NCBI RefSeq assembly: GCF_014196615.1
Contig: NZ_JACIDY010000001.1
Span: 186,001 to 250,000, forward strand
Source: Novosphingobium fluoreni
GTDB lineage: Bacteria > Pseudomonadota > Alphaproteobacteria > Sphingomonadales > Sphingomonadaceae
Direction: 5' to 3'
Length of the DNA: 64,000 nt
Positions 16,012 to 25,926 of the stretch are shown in pieces; within the stretch, counting starts at the first letter, position 1; the number at the start of each line of letters is the position of its first letter. Made by a program: the position numbers and the translations under genes. Below the pieces are notes generated by a model. That model saw only the letters and a list, made by a program, of their open reading frames with translations. It had not been told where the DNA came from and did not search any database.

Positions 16012-18222
16012 TTATTGCTGATCATACTCCGGACGCGGGGCCGGGCGGCCCTGCTGCGGCGGATACGAGGGGCGGCGAAACGCGTTAGGCGGTGGCGGCG
16101 CGGCGCGAAGATCCGGGTCGGGCTGGTTGCGCCGACCGCCCGTGGCTTGCTCCAGGAAGTCATCCCCCACGGCAGGCGGTGCGCGATTGGCGGGGGCGGG
16201 ACCGGCGGGGCCCTCGCCAGCGCCGACATCGCCGTCCTCGTATCGCGGCGGACCATCCGCCGGGCCGCGCCGGCTGGTGCTGCCGGGCTGGATCAGGTTG
16301 CCGTTCTCGTCGGTGTAGTAATAGTCGTCCGGGCTGCCGGTCATCTGCTCGTCGTCCGGCTCCAGTTGCCATTCCGGCAGCTTCAGTTCGGTATCGAACG
16401 GCTTCACGGGCCGGCCCTTCACTGCGAAGCGCATATAGGCGGCGAAGGCGGAGGCAGGCGCGTGGCCGCCCTGCAGCCCCGGCACCGCCTTGGCATCATC
16501 GCGGCCCATCCACACACCGGTGGTGATGCCGCTGGAAAAGCCCAGGAACCAGCCATCCTTGTTGGACGATGTCGTGCCGGTCTTGCCCGCCACCGGACGG
16601 CCGATCTGCGCCGCTCGGCCCGTGCCGGTGGCCACCGCCGATTGCAGCAGGTCGGTGATCCCGGCAGCGACATTGGGCGGCACCAGCACTTGCCCCGCCT
16701 GGGCCTTATGCTCGTAGAGCAGCTCGCCCTTGGTGGTCGTCACCTTGAGGATGCCATAAGGCTCCACCGCTGTACCCCCTGCGGAGACGGCGGCAAAGGC
16801 GCGCGTCATGTCGATCACGCGCACGTCCGACGTTCCCAGCACCATCGAGGGGTTGGTGTTGACGGGCGTGGTGATGCCAAAGCGCCGCGCCATCGAGGCG
16901 ACGGTGCCGAAGCCCACTTCGTTGCCAAGCGAAGCCGCCACGGTGTTTTTGGAATAGGCGAACGCGGTGCGCACATCGATCTCACCGGCGAATGTGCGGC
17001 CTGAATTGTTGGGGCTCCAGCCCGCGATCGTCACCGGCTCGTCCACCACGCGATCGTCGGGCGTGTAACCCGCCTCCAGCGCGGCGAGATAGACGAACAG
17101 TTTCCAGGCGGACCCTGGCTGGCGCATCGCCTGGGTGGCGCGGTTGTAGTTCGAGTGCACGTAGTCCGTGCCGCCCACCATCGCCAGCACGCCGCCGTCG
17201 CCATCCAGGCTGACCAGCGCGCCTTGGGCGCCCTTTGGCACATTGCTGTCGATCGCCTGCGTGGCCGCGCGCTGCATCCCCACGTCCAGCGTGGTCCACA
17301 CCTCGATCGGCTCGTCCGTTTCAGGCAGCAGCACGTCCAGCTGCGGTAGCGCCCAGTCGGTGAAGTAGCGCACCGAGTTCTGGCCGCGCTCCTTGGCGAT
17401 CTTGACATCGTCCAAGTCGATCTCGGAGGCGTCGCCCTGCGAGATCACGCCGGCCTTCGCCATCTGGCTCAGCACCACCTTGCCGCGCGACTTCGCGGCT
17501 TCGACATCGGCGGTGGGCGAATAGTTTGACGGAGCCTTCACCAAGCCGGCGATGATCGCGGCCTCCGCAGTGGAAAGCTCTGTGGCCGGATGACCGAAGA
17601 ACTTGCGGCTGGCGGCATCGATGCCATAGGCGCCGCCCCCGAAATAGACCTTGTTGAGGTACAGTTCGAGCACCTCGTTCTTGCTGAACTTGTGTTCCAG
17701 TGCCAGCGCCAGCACCGCCTCACGGATCTTGCGCCCGAAAGTGCGGCTGTTGTTGAGGAAGATCGTACGGGCCAGCTGCTGCGTGATCGTGGAGCCGCCC
17801 TGCCGCCAGCGCCCCTTTTCCACCCGCACCATCACGGACCGACCGACGCCAACCGGGTCGACACCCCAATGCTCACGAAACCGCCGATCCTCCACCGAGA
17901 CGATGGCATCCTTCATGATATCCGGAATTTTGTCGTAGGACAGCCATTGGCCGTAGCTGGGGCCGAGCGAGACCAGTTCGGTGCCATCGCGAGCGCGCAC
18001 CACGATCATCTGCCCGTTCTGGCTACTCTGCAGCGAGGAGAACGAGGGCAATTCGCGCGCGGTCATGTAAACGGCGGTGCCCAGGAAGATCGCGCCCAGC
18101 AACGCCAGCGCGACTCCCCAGATCAAAGTGCCGCGCACAAGGCGCAGCCAGAATGGCCGGCGGGCAGACTCTTCAGAGCGACCGCTCGGGCTATTGCGAC
18201 GCCCGCCCGATTGTTTCGGCAT
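16012..18222 (-). CDS. Class A penicillin-binding protein 1A (bifunctional transglycosylase/transpeptidase)
   Basis: The 736-residue protein polymerises and cross-links peptidoglycan. A cytoplasmic basic tail and one membrane anchor (about residues 33-55) precede a GT51 transglycosylase domain with the catalytic EDRRFREHWGVD, GGSTITQQLAR and KFSKNEVLELYLN. The transpeptidase domain has the active Ser in RQPGSAWK, then YSKNTV (SxN) and VAGKTGTTSSNKD (KTG). The C-terminal 110 residues are Pro/Gly-rich and low in complexity (for example RAAPPPPNAFRRPSYPPQQ), probably unstructured. It is convergent with degP and upstream of nothing obvious. Confidence 0.94.
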   Translation of the reverse strand: MPKQSGGRRNSPSGRSEESARRPFWLRLVRGTLIWGVALALLGAIFLGTAVYMTARELPSFSSLQSSQNGQMIVVRARDGTELVSLGPSYGQWLSYDKIPDIMKDAIVSVEDRRFREHWGVDPVGVGRSVMVRVEKGRWRQGGSTITQQLARTIFLNNSRTFGRKIREAVLALALEHKFSKNEVLELYLNKVYFGGGAYGIDAASRKFFGHPATELSTAEAAIIAGLVKAPSNYSPTADVEAAKSRGKVVLSQMAKAGVISQGDASEIDLDDVKIAKERGQNSVRYFTDWALPQLDVLLPETDEPIEVWTTLDVGMQRAATQAIDSNVPKGAQGALVSLDGDGGVLAMVGGTDYVHSNYNRATQAMRQPGSAWKLFVYLAALEAGYTPDDRVVDEPVTIAGWSPNNSGRTFAGEIDVRTAFAYSKNTVAASLGNEVGFGTVASMARRFGITTPVNTNPSMVLGTSDVRVIDMTRAFAAVSAGGTAVEPYGILKVTTTKGELLYEHKAQAGQVLVPPNVAAGITDLLQSAVATGTGRAAQIGRPVAGKTGTTSSNKDGWFLGFSSGITTGVWMGRDDAKAVPGLQGGHAPASAFAAYMRFAVKGRPVKPFDTELKLPEWQLEPDDEQMTGSPDDYYYTDENGNLIQPGSTSRRGPADGPPRYEDGDVGAGEGPAGPAPANRAPPAVGDDFLEQATGGRRNQPDPDLRAAPPPPNAFRRPSYPPQQGRPAPRPEYDQQ

Positions 18223-18334
18223 TCTAGATTACGAACCCCCGTGACGAGCCAGTATGACGCGAGCAAGGCCTACACTGTGGCGCAGCGTTTTGTAACCCGC
18301 GGTTAACACCGCCCTGCCCGGTCATGATCGCGCG

Positions 18335-18745
18335 TCAGTCCTGCGCCGAGCCGCTCCCGGGTTGGAAGTCCAACGCCGCGGAATTGATGCAATAGCGCAG
18401 GCCGGTCGGCCCAGGACCATCGGGAAAGACATGTCCCAGGTGCCCTTCGCACGTCGCGCAGCGCACTTCAGTGCGGACCATGCCATGCGAAACGTCACGA
18501 TGTTCGTCCACCGCACCGTCTTCCACCGGCGCGGTATAACTCGGCCAACCGGACCCGGAGTTGTACTTCGTGTCCGACCCGAACAGCGGCGCGCCACACC
18601 CCGCACAGGTGTAGGTGCCTTCCTGTTTGTTGCCTTCATACTTGCCGGTGAACGCCCGCTCCGTACCGGCCTGACGCAGCACGGCATATTGCTCGGGGGT
18701 CAGTTTTTCGCGCCACTGCGCATCTGTCATCTCGATCTTGCTCAT
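18335..18745 (-). CDS. msrB: Peptide methionine-(R)-S-oxide reductase MsrB
   Basis: MsrB repairs oxidised methionine of the R form. The 136-residue protein is complete: zinc-site cysteines in CAGCGAPLF and [12 protein letters not shown], the core SGSGWPSY, and the catalytic Cys in [13 protein letters not shown]. The frame is open upstream, but the ATG at 18745 follows an AAGGAG ribosome binding site at eight bases and gives the family start ([20 protein letters not shown]). A divergent Crp/Fnr gene lies 213 bases away. Confidence 0.96.
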   Translation of the reverse strand: MSKIEMTDAQWREKLTPEQYAVLRQAGTERAFTGKYEGNKQEGTYTCAGCGAPLFGSDTKYNSGSGWPSYTAPVEDGAVDEHRDVSHGMVRTEVRCATCEGHLGHVFPDGPGPTGLRYCINSAALDFQPGSGSAQD

Positions 18746-18958
18746 TCGCAGGTCTCCTTGGCGACGGATATGGCGAGCGCGATGAGAAATTTCCAGCCGG
18801 TGCCTGCTTGGCCAAGCCGGTTGCAACCGCACGTCAACGTCTCGTCAGATACGTGAACTTATCCATCGCGAGCGCGTTGCAATTGCATCTGCGCGGGTTG
18901 TCTCGGCTGTTCGTGCAAACTACGGGTTAACAATTATCAGTTGCACGGGAGCCATGTC

Positions 18959-19714
18959 TTGAGTGAGCCTTCAGGTCTGACTCGCCTTTTTCTGAAGGGC
19001 AGGTTGCGCCATGCGCTCACCGACCGTGAGGTCGAGGTGCTGGACAGTTTGATCGAGCGGACGGAGCGCGTGCCCGATGGCCATGTCGTCCAGGCCCGTG
19101 CGGTAGAGGCAACGCGCAGCACCTTGCTGCTGGATGGCTTCATCGCCCGCGTGATCGACGATGAGGGCGCACGCAACATCGTCGGGCTGCAAGTTCCCGG
19201 GGACTTCGTGGACCTTCATGCTTTCGCCTTGAAGCGCCTCGATCATGACGTGGTGACGATCGGCCCGGCGTTGCTGGGATACGTCAGCCATTCGAAGCTG
19301 CAGGATATCGTGCGGAACGAACCGCACCTGACGCGCGTGCTATGGTTCTCGACGCTCTTGGACGCCGCGATCCATCGTGAGTGGATTCTCAAGCTGGAAC
19401 AACTCAAGGCCGAGGAGCGCCTGGGCCACATCGTGTGCGAACTGTGGCATCGGCTGAACTTCGTGGATCTGGCCGATACGCATGGCTTCAACATGCCGCT
19501 GCTGCAGACACACCTTGCCAATGCCTGTGGCACCACCGCCGTCCATATCAACCGCGTCATCAAAGCGGTGCGCGAACGGGGTCTGCTGGAGATCAACCGG
19601 GGCCGCGTGACCCTGCCCGACCGGCCAGAGCTTGAGCGCTTCTCCCGCTTCAACCCGGACTATCTTTACGGAAAGGGCTCGCTGTACCTTGGTGATGATT
19701 TCAAGGACAGCTAG
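18959..19714 (+). CDS. Crp/Fnr-family transcriptional regulator
   Basis: The product has about 251 residues, with an N-terminal cyclic-nucleotide-binding-like beta barrel (residues about 25-130, including ARNIVGLQVPGDFVDLHAF) and a C-terminal winged helix (LANACGTTAVHINRVIKAVRERGLLEINRGRVTLPD). The cysteines that bind the iron-sulfur cluster in true Fnr proteins are absent, so it does not look like an oxygen sensor. I chose TTG at 18959 because GGGAG lies eight bases upstream; a TTG at 18941 in the same frame is the alternative. It ends 18 bases before the convergent ligD stop codon. Confidence 0.86.
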   Translation: MSEPSGLTRLFLKGRLRHALTDREVEVLDSLIERTERVPDGHVVQARAVEATRSTLLLDGFIARVIDDEGARNIVGLQVPGDFVDLHAFALKRLDHDVVTIGPALLGYVSHSKLQDIVRNEPHLTRVLWFSTLLDAAIHREWILKLEQLKAEERLGHIVCELWHRLNFVDLADTHGFNMPLLQTHLANACGTTAVHINRVIKAVRERGLLEINRGRVTLPDRPELERFSRFNPDYLYGKGSLYLGDDFKDS

Positions 19715-19732
19715 GCCGAAGGGCGATGCGCC

Positions 19733-22273
19733 TTAAAGATCGGGCAGTTCCTGATCGGCGATACCCCACCCTTTCAAAGCCTTGCCCTGCGCTCGCTTCA
19801 ACAGTTTAGCGCCGTCCTCGATAGTGAAAGCGCTGGCGGCGTCAAACCCGTCCAGTTCGCTCCAGGCGATCGGCGCGGCGACCGGTGCGCCCGCTCTTGC
19901 GCGGGCCGAGTATGGCACCACCGCAGTCGCGCCGCGCTGATTGCGCAGCCAGTCGATGAAAATGCGGCCCTTGCGCTTTGCCTTGCTCATGGTGGCGACG
20001 AAGCGATCGGGCTCAGCCGTCGCCAGCGCTTCGGAAAAGCGGCGGGCGAAATCCTTGTGGGCGTCCCAATCGTGCCCCGGCGTCAGCGGTGCGATGACAT
20101 GGATGCCCTTCCCACCCGATAGCATGGCGAAACTGGCAAGGCCCAGTTCGGCAAGCTGATCGCGGATGTCCTTAGCGGCGCTCTTGACCTCGGCAAAGCC
20201 CAGCCCCTCATCGGGGTCGAGGTCGATGATCAAGCGATCCGGCTTCTCCACGGCATCGGCGCGCGCGCTCCATGCATGGAATTCGATGGTGCCCATCTGC
20301 ACGCACTGGATAAGGCCACTAGCACTATCGACGTAAAGATAATCCTCGCTGCCGCCGTCCTTCTCGCGGATCGGAACCTGGTGGACATTCGCGCCGAAGC
20401 TGCCGCTGTCATGCTTCTGGAAAAAGCACTTCTTGGCCCTACCCTGCGGACAACGCACCAGACTGACCGGGCGATTGCCGGCGAACGGCAGCATGACCGG
20501 CGAGACCTGCTCATAGTAAGCGGCCAGTTCGCCCTTGGTCTGGCCGCTTTCGGGAAAGATCACGCGATCCGGGTTGCTGATCGTGATTGCCGGAGTGGGC
20601 GTCGGGGCCTTGGCAGGCTTTTCGGGCTTCACCTGCCGCGCAGGCTTGTCCTGACGCCATCCCAGGAAGCTGCCATGCCGCACCCGGCCTTCGCCCGTGA
20701 ACTCGGCGAAGGCTATCTCGGCCACCAGCTTCGGCTTGATCCATTGGGCGTCCCAGGCCTCCACGCGCGGCACTTCCACCGGTGGCTTGTCCTGGGCGAG
20801 CGATTGCAGCTTCGCCCACGCGTCAGCCATCGTATCGGCGTTGAAACCGGTGCCGACCTTGCCCTTGTAAACCAGCGCCTTGCCTTCATGCTGGGCCAGC
20901 AACAGCGAAGCGAAGGGCCGCCCCTTCGCGCTCGATTTCGTCCAGCCGACTACGACGAACTCCTGCCGGCTGATGCATTTAACCTTGACCCAGTTCTGCG
21001 ATCGCCGTCCCGCATAGGCCGCGTCGATCCGCTTGGCGATAATCCCTTCCTGGCCCGCGCTGCACATCGCCTTGAACAGCTTTTCACCCGCGCCGATCAC
21101 GTGATCCGCAACTCGCACGGGCGGCTCGGCGTGCTGCAGCAAAGCCTCGAGCCGCTCCTTGCGTTCGATGTTGGAGAGGCCGGACAAATCCTTGCCATTC
21201 AATTCCAATAGGTCGAACGCGAACAGGTCCAGCTTGTCCTTCGAAGACTGCGAACCATGCCCGCGCTTGAGTACGGCCTGGAGCGAGGAAAAGTCCGGAT
21301 TGCCGTCTTTGCTATAGGCCACGATCTCCCCGTCGATCAGGCAAGGCGGCAGATCCAACGCAGCAATCGCCTTGGCCAGCGGGCCGAACTTGTCGGTCCA
21401 ATCATGCCCATTGCGGGTATAGACCGTCACCATCGCGCCCGCTGCCGCGATCAGCGCGCGATAGCCATCGAACTTGATTTCATGCATCCATTGGTTGCCC
21501 GCCGGCACCGCGGCGACCAGCGTCGCAAGCTGCGGACTGCGGAACTTGGGCGGCTTGCCGATGACCTTGGCCTTTCGCCTGGCGGGCTTCGCGGCCTTGG
21601 CATTGTGCGTGGCGGCCGCTTCCATCTGCGCGGTGAACGCCTTGCCCTTCTTTCCCGCCAGCGTGAACTCGCCCTTACGGTCCGCCTCGATCTCCGCCAT
21701 CGAACGACCGGTGAGAACACTGGTCAGCTCATGTTCGACCAGTTGATCGCCCTCTTGCGCAAAGTCGTCCCTCACCTTGCGCAGTAGCCAGTTCTCGCGC
21801 TTTTCTCCGGGGCGCGGCTTCAGGCGAACCAGCAGCCATTCGCCTTTCATCCGCTCACCATCGAGGGTGAAATGCAAGTGGCCTTCCTCTATGTCCTTGG
21901 CGCTTTTGCCGGGGATCGGAGCCCACGTGCCCTTGTCCCACAGCATCACCGTGCCGCCGCCATATTCGCCCTTGGGAATCGCGCCCTCGAACTCGGCATA
22001 GCTGAGCGGATGGTCCTCGGTGCGGACAGCCAGCCGCTTGTCGTCCGGATCGGGACTGGGGCCCCTGGTGACCGCCCAGGACTTCATCACTCCGTCCACT
22101 TCGATGCGAAAATCCCAGTGCAACCGGGTGGCCGCGTGCTTCTGGACGATGAAGAGATTTCCGCCCTTGCTATGCTGCGCCTTGCCGGCAGGTTCAGCGG
22201 TTTTCTGGAAGTCACGCTTGCGGTTGTATTCGGCGAGCGGATCTTTGGCGGACCGGGATTTGCGCTCAGGCAT
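19733..22273 (-). CDS. ligD: Multifunctional ATP-dependent DNA ligase LigD (NHEJ)
   Basis: LigD seals double-strand breaks with Ku. The 846-residue protein has all three domains in the order phosphoesterase, ligase, polymerase. Residues about 35-180 form the 3'-phosphoesterase (KHAATRLHWDFRIEVDG, then PKGEYGGGTVMLWD). The ligase domain has its nucleotide-accepting Lys267 in HEIKFDGYRAL. The primase-like polymerase domain starts near residue 550 and includes VSLVRCPQG and IDLDPDEGLGF with catalytic acidic residues. Low-complexity Lys/Ala linkers separate the domains. ku lies upstream on the same strand with 171 bases between them. Confidence 0.96.
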   Translation of the reverse strand: MPERKSRSAKDPLAEYNRKRDFQKTAEPAGKAQHSKGGNLFIVQKHAATRLHWDFRIEVDGVMKSWAVTRGPSPDPDDKRLAVRTEDHPLSYAEFEGAIPKGEYGGGTVMLWDKGTWAPIPGKSAKDIEEGHLHFTLDGERMKGEWLLVRLKPRPGEKRENWLLRKVRDDFAQEGDQLVEHELTSVLTGRSMAEIEADRKGEFTLAGKKGKAFTAQMEAAATHNAKAAKPARRKAKVIGKPPKFRSPQLATLVAAVPAGNQWMHEIKFDGYRALIAAAGAMVTVYTRNGHDWTDKFGPLAKAIAALDLPPCLIDGEIVAYSKDGNPDFSSLQAVLKRGHGSQSSKDKLDLFAFDLLELNGKDLSGLSNIERKERLEALLQHAEPPVRVADHVIGAGEKLFKAMCSAGQEGIIAKRIDAAYAGRRSQNWVKVKCISRQEFVVVGWTKSSAKGRPFASLLLAQHEGKALVYKGKVGTGFNADTMADAWAKLQSLAQDKPPVEVPRVEAWDAQWIKPKLVAEIAFAEFTGEGRVRHGSFLGWRQDKPARQVKPEKPAKAPTPTPAITISNPDRVIFPESGQTKGELAAYYEQVSPVMLPFAGNRPVSLVRCPQGRAKKCFFQKHDSGSFGANVHQVPIREKDGGSEDYLYVDSASGLIQCVQMGTIEFHAWSARADAVEKPDRLIIDLDPDEGLGFAEVKSAAKDIRDQLAELGLASFAMLSGGKGIHVIAPLTPGHDWDAHKDFARRFSEALATAEPDRFVATMSKAKRKGRIFIDWLRNQRGATAVVPYSARARAGAPVAAPIAWSELDGFDAASAFTIEDGAKLLKRAQGKALKGWGIADQELPDL

Positions 22274-22444
22274 AGGTCAGCGCCCCCCGCCAGCGGCGAG
22301 GCAATCCGTGTAACCAGCCCGCTCCACCGTCGCCGTTTCCCCGGAACTGGTGCGGGGTTTCGCTTTTTCTTTATGTGCCCAGGCCCAAGCGGGGCACCGG
22401 ATCAAGTCCGGGCCGACGGGATATGGGGCCGCGAGGTACACGGC

Positions 22445-23383
22445 TCAGGCGCGCTTGCGGGAGCGTGGCGCAGGCGTGGCCTCCGCTTTCTTGGTTGCCG
22501 CCTTCTTGCTTGCCGGTTTCTTGGGCGGAGCCTTCTTCGCCGGTTCCTTCGCAGTCGCTGTGGCTTTCTTCGTCGGGGCTTTCTTGGCAGCACCACCGCC
22601 AACCGATTTTCGCAGCGCCGCCATCAGATCGATCACGTTCGAGCCGCGACCCGTTTCGGGCTCCTCCACGTCTTCCAGTATCTTTTTCTTGCCCTTGGCC
22701 TTGCTCTTTTTGTCTATCAGTCCCTTCAGTGCGTCGATATAGCGGTCATGGAACTCGGACGGTTCGAAGGGCGCGCTCTTCTTCTCGATCAGGGTGGTGG
22801 CAAGGTCCAGCAAGTCCTCGCTGGGCGTCTCATTGGGGATCTCGTTGAAGTAGCTTTGGGCGCGCTTCACCTCGTCGGCATAGCGCAGCGTTTCCAGCAC
22901 GATGCCCTTGCCGCAGGGCCGCAAGCTGATCAGCTGCTCGCGCCCGCGAACCGACAACTGGCCCAAGGCGATCTTGCGGGTCTTGCGCAGTGCCTCACGC
23001 AGGACAATGAAGGCCTCGTCCGCCAGATCATCCGCCGGGACCACATAATAGGGCTTCTCGAAATAGAAGACGTCGATCTCGTGCTGGTCGACGAACTGGA
23101 CCAGTTCCAGCGTCTTGCGGCTCTCAATCTTGACCGCCTCGATTTCATCATCTTCCAGCAGTACGAAGTTGCCTTTCGACACTTCGTACCCTTTGACGAT
23201 GTCGCCGTGATCCACCGGGCCGATCCCCTGCACCACCTTTTCGTAGTTGATGGGTTTGCCGCTGGGTTCGTGAATTTGGCGAAAGCTGATCGATGCACCG
23301 GACTTCGTTGCCGGATATATTTCGACCGGGATGGAGACCAGCGCCAGCCGGATCTGACCCTGCCAATATGCACGCGCAGCCAT
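22445..23383 (-). CDS. ku: Ku protein (NHEJ DNA end-binding)
   Basis: Bacterial Ku forms a homodimeric ring on broken DNA ends and recruits LigD. The 312-residue protein opens with RAYWQGQIRLALVSIPVEIYPAT, the family start, and contains SFRQIH, YEVSKGNFVLLEDDEI and the core helical arm region. The last 60 residues form a Lys/Ala/Pro-rich tail (KKAPTKKATATAKEPAKKA), which in other bacterial Ku proteins binds DNA. The ATG at 23383 is preceded by GAGGAGGAG, so I prefer it to the in-frame ATG nine codons upstream. Together with ligD this is a complete two-component NHEJ system. Confidence 0.96.
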   Translation of the reverse strand: MAARAYWQGQIRLALVSIPVEIYPATKSGASISFRQIHEPSGKPINYEKVVQGIGPVDHGDIVKGYEVSKGNFVLLEDDEIEAVKIESRKTLELVQFVDQHEIDVFYFEKPYYVVPADDLADEAFIVLREALRKTRKIALGQLSVRGREQLISLRPCGKGIVLETLRYADEVKRAQSYFNEIPNETPSEDLLDLATTLIEKKSAPFEPSEFHDRYIDALKGLIDKKSKAKGKKKILEDVEEPETGRGSNVIDLMAALRKSVGGGAAKKAPTKKATATAKEPAKKAPPKKPASKKAATKKAEATPAPRSRKRA

Positions 23384-23568
23384 GTCACGCTCCTCCTCAG
23401 CGGAGTCCATAGCTCGCGAGGGTGGGCGCGGTTCCCGGCTCCGTCATGATGACAGAAAAATCTTAGAGAATTCAATAGTTATCCGGGGCGGCGCATAATG
23501 AGGCGCGGATATGACACCACCCCGGAGGGTGCGTCCGGCTTTTGCAACCGGATCGCACTGGCTGAACT

Positions 23569-24243
23569 CTAGTCGTGCGGGATCACCCAGCGGATCGAGC
23601 CGGTGTACGTGCCGCTCACTTTCACTCCGGTGCTGTCCATCGCCGGCTCGAAGCGCGCGCGCTGGGTGACCAGCTTGCACGTCGCTGCGTCAAGCTCTGG
23701 CGCGCCGCTGGCGGCGGTCACGCGGCAAGACGTGGCCTTGCCATCGGTTCCGACCGACAATTCGAAACGCACCAGGCCCTGGTCGCCGCGGCGCAGCGCT
23801 GCGCTGGGATAGTCAATGGTGGAGACCCACTGTGCCGGATTGTTGCGCGGGCGGGCGGACCTGGGCGGGAAGGCCTGCGGTTCGGCACTGGCCGAAGCGG
23901 TCGGGCCCGGAATATCGATGATGATGTCACCGATCTGGGGCAACGCCACGATCGGTACGCGATCGTTGATCGGCACGCCCTCAGGTGACACCTTCGCGAT
24001 TGGATTGATCGTGCGCGTGACGACCGATTGCACGTCTGTCGGGGTGTTGACCGGTTCCGGGGTTGGTGACGGCGGCGGCATCTCCAGCGGGATGTTCTTG
24101 CCGATCAGCACCGTAGTGACTTTCTGGACGTATTCCACGCCTAGCCCGGTGATGAGTGCGTAAAGTGCAACGCCGTGCAAGGCGGCCACGGCGGTTACCG
24201 TCAGCGCTCTGCTTTTGTCCGGCGTCCTATGAGCAAAAGCCAT
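23569..24243 (-). CDS. TonB-like energy transducer protein
   Basis: The 224-residue product has one N-terminal membrane helix (TVTAVAALHGVALYALITGLG), a Pro-rich periplasmic spacer (PLEMPPPSPTPEPVNTP) and a C-terminal TonB domain with the family pattern YPSAALRRGDQGLVRFELSVGTDGKATSCRV. TonB links the inner-membrane proton gradient to outer-membrane receptors. No exbB or exbD is adjacent, so it is probably an accessory TonB. ATG at 24243 follows GGAGAGGAT and is preferred over a start six codons upstream. It could serve the TonB-dependent receptor at 34569, but that is only a guess. Confidence 0.86.
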   Translation of the reverse strand: MAFAHRTPDKSRALTVTAVAALHGVALYALITGLGVEYVQKVTTVLIGKNIPLEMPPPSPTPEPVNTPTDVQSVVTRTINPIAKVSPEGVPINDRVPIVALPQIGDIIIDIPGPTASASAEPQAFPPRSARPRNNPAQWVSTIDYPSAALRRGDQGLVRFELSVGTDGKATSCRVTAASGAPELDAATCKLVTQRARFEPAMDSTGVKVSGTYTGSIRWVIPHD

Positions 24244-24317
24244 AAGGACATCCTCTCCCATGCCGACGCTTCTCGCTCACGTTCCGTTAAGGGAGCGTCG
24301 GTCTGGAGGAAGCTAGC

Positions 24318-24401
24318 ATGAAACTGGAAAACGCAAACCGCTTTTTACTAAGCGCTATTAGTATTACCGGCTTGCTTTTCTGGCAGTGGCGGAAACGCTA
24401 G
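24318..24401 (+). CDS. Candidate 27-residue single-pass membrane peptide
   Basis: A short reading frame (ATG at 24318, TAG at 24399-24401) encodes a peptide with a polar N-terminus (MKLENANRF), a hydrophobic segment (LLSAISITGLLFW) and a basic C-terminus (QWRKR). A strong ribosome binding site, GGAGGA, lies at 24305-24310, seven bases before the ATG. Base composition is lower in GC than the neighbours. It ends inside the stop codon of the convergent rpoN gene. I do not recognise the peptide; it could be a real small protein or a chance frame with a good Shine-Dalgarno sequence. Confidence 0.45.
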   Translation: MKLENANRFLLSAISITGLLFWQWRKR

Positions 24402-25900
24402 CGAATTGCGGCGATGGCTTTCTGTCGCCGCCGCTGCACCGAACTGCCAAGGCCGATCGCCTCGCGATATTTCGCCACGGTACGGCGTGCCAGGTCGAAC
24501 CCCTGCGCCTTCAGGAGGTCGACCAGCGAATCGTCCGATAGAATCGCCTTGGGACTTTCAGCGTCGATCAATTTGCGAATAGCCGATTTTACCGCTTCGG
24601 CGGATGCGCCTTCTCCACCTGCCGTAGAAATACCTGAGGTGAAAAAATATTTCAGTTCGAACGTGCCGCGCGAACACAGCAGATACTTGGCCGATGTAAC
24701 CCGGCTGACGGTGGATTCGTGCATCCCGATCGCCTCCGCCACGGTGCGCAGGGTCAGCGGTTTCAAGTGCGAAACGCCGTGGCGGAAGAAACCTTCCTGC
24801 TGCTTCACCAGTTCGCTGGCCACTTTCAGGATCGTCTTCTGCCGCTGGTCCAGCGCCTTGATCAACCAGTTGGCATCGGCCAACTTCTCGGATAGCCACC
24901 CGCGGGAAGCCTTGTCCCCGCACGAGCCGCGCAGTTCAACATAGTAGCTTCGGTTCACCACCAGGCGCGGCAGGGTTGTCTCGTTCAGCGCGATCTTCCA
25001 CCCCTCGCCGCTGGGCTCGATCAGGATGTCAGGAGTCACCGCGCCGCCGCTCTCGCCGCCAAACTGCAGGCCGGGCTTGGGATCGTAGCCGCGCAGTTCG
25101 GCCAGCATGTCGGCGAAATCCTCGTCATCGACGGCGCACATCTTGCGCAGCCGGGCGAACTCTCCGCGCGCCACCAGATCCAAGTTGTCGATCAGGCGCG
25201 CCATGCACGGATCGTAGCGGTCCGCCTCTCGTGCCTGGAGGGCGATGCACTCCGACAGGCCACGTGCGCCCACACCGGTCGGCTCCAGGGACTGCACCAC
25301 CGCCAGCGCCGCCTCCACTTCGGCCAGGGCAATCCCCAGGTCGTCGCACACTTCGCGCAAGGGGACCGGGAGATACCCGGCATCGTCCAGCAAGCCGATC
25401 AGATAGCGCGCAATCGCCTCGATCCGGGCATCCGGCGCCACCAGCCCCAGTTGCGCTTCCAGATGCTCGATCAGGGTTTCGCCATGGCCGCCGCGCTCGT
25501 CGATGCCGGGGCCTTCCTCGCCGCCGCCGATCCGCAATTCGCCGCCCCAGGCCGCGTCGAGCATCGCGCCATCGCCGGTATCGCGATCGACCACGGCGGC
25601 GGCGGGGTCCAGATCGAGCGGCCGGTCGTCCGCCGCGCGGCCCTCGCCGATCAACTGATCGACGCGTGAGCTTTCCAGGCTCGTGCTGCGCAAGTCCAAA
25701 TCGGGCGAACCGTCCATGGCGCCTGCCGGCTCGGGCGCTTCACCGCCGACTTCGAGCAAGGGATTGGCGGCCACGGCATCGCCGATGAAGGTTTCAACTT
25801 CCAGGTTGGACAGCGCCAGCAGCTTGATCGCCTGCTGCAACTGCGGCGTCATCACCAGCGACTGGGTCTGCCTCAGGTCAAGGCGTGGTCCCAAACCCAC
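24398..25900 (-). CDS. rpoN: RNA polymerase sigma-54 factor RpoN
   Basis: The 500-residue protein is a complete sigma-54. Region I begins LGPRLDLRQTQSLVMTPQLQQAIKLLALSN. The middle core-binding domain follows an acidic region II (LDLDPAAAVVDRDTGDG), and the C-terminal DNA-binding part has the helix-turn-helix (TVAEAIGMHESTVSRVTSAKYL) and the RpoN box ARRTVAKYREAIGLGSS. The start is GTG at 25900, fixed by the conserved N-terminus. It follows lptB with 26 bases between them, the usual alphaproteobacterial arrangement. It may serve sigma-54-dependent genes elsewhere; I found no clear -24/-12 promoter in the flagellar genes here. Confidence 0.96.
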   Translation of the reverse strand: MGLGPRLDLRQTQSLVMTPQLQQAIKLLALSNLEVETFIGDAVAANPLLEVGGEAPEPAGAMDGSPDLDLRSTSLESSRVDQLIGEGRAADDRPLDLDPAAAVVDRDTGDGAMLDAAWGGELRIGGGEEGPGIDERGGHGETLIEHLEAQLGLVAPDARIEAIARYLIGLLDDAGYLPVPLREVCDDLGIALAEVEAALAVVQSLEPTGVGARGLSECIALQAREADRYDPCMARLIDNLDLVARGEFARLRKMCAVDDEDFADMLAELRGYDPKPGLQFGGESGGAVTPDILIEPSGEGWKIALNETTLPRLVVNRSYYVELRGSCGDKASRGWLSEKLADANWLIKALDQRQKTILKVASELVKQQEGFFRHGVSHLKPLTLRTVAEAIGMHESTVSRVTSAKYLLCSRGTFELKYFFTSGISTAGGEGASAEAVKSAIRKLIDAESPKAILSDDSLVDLLKAQGFDLARRTVAKYREAIGLGSSVQRRRQKAIAAIR

Positions 25901-25926
25901 CCTTCAGTGCCCCGGCTGAACGATAC

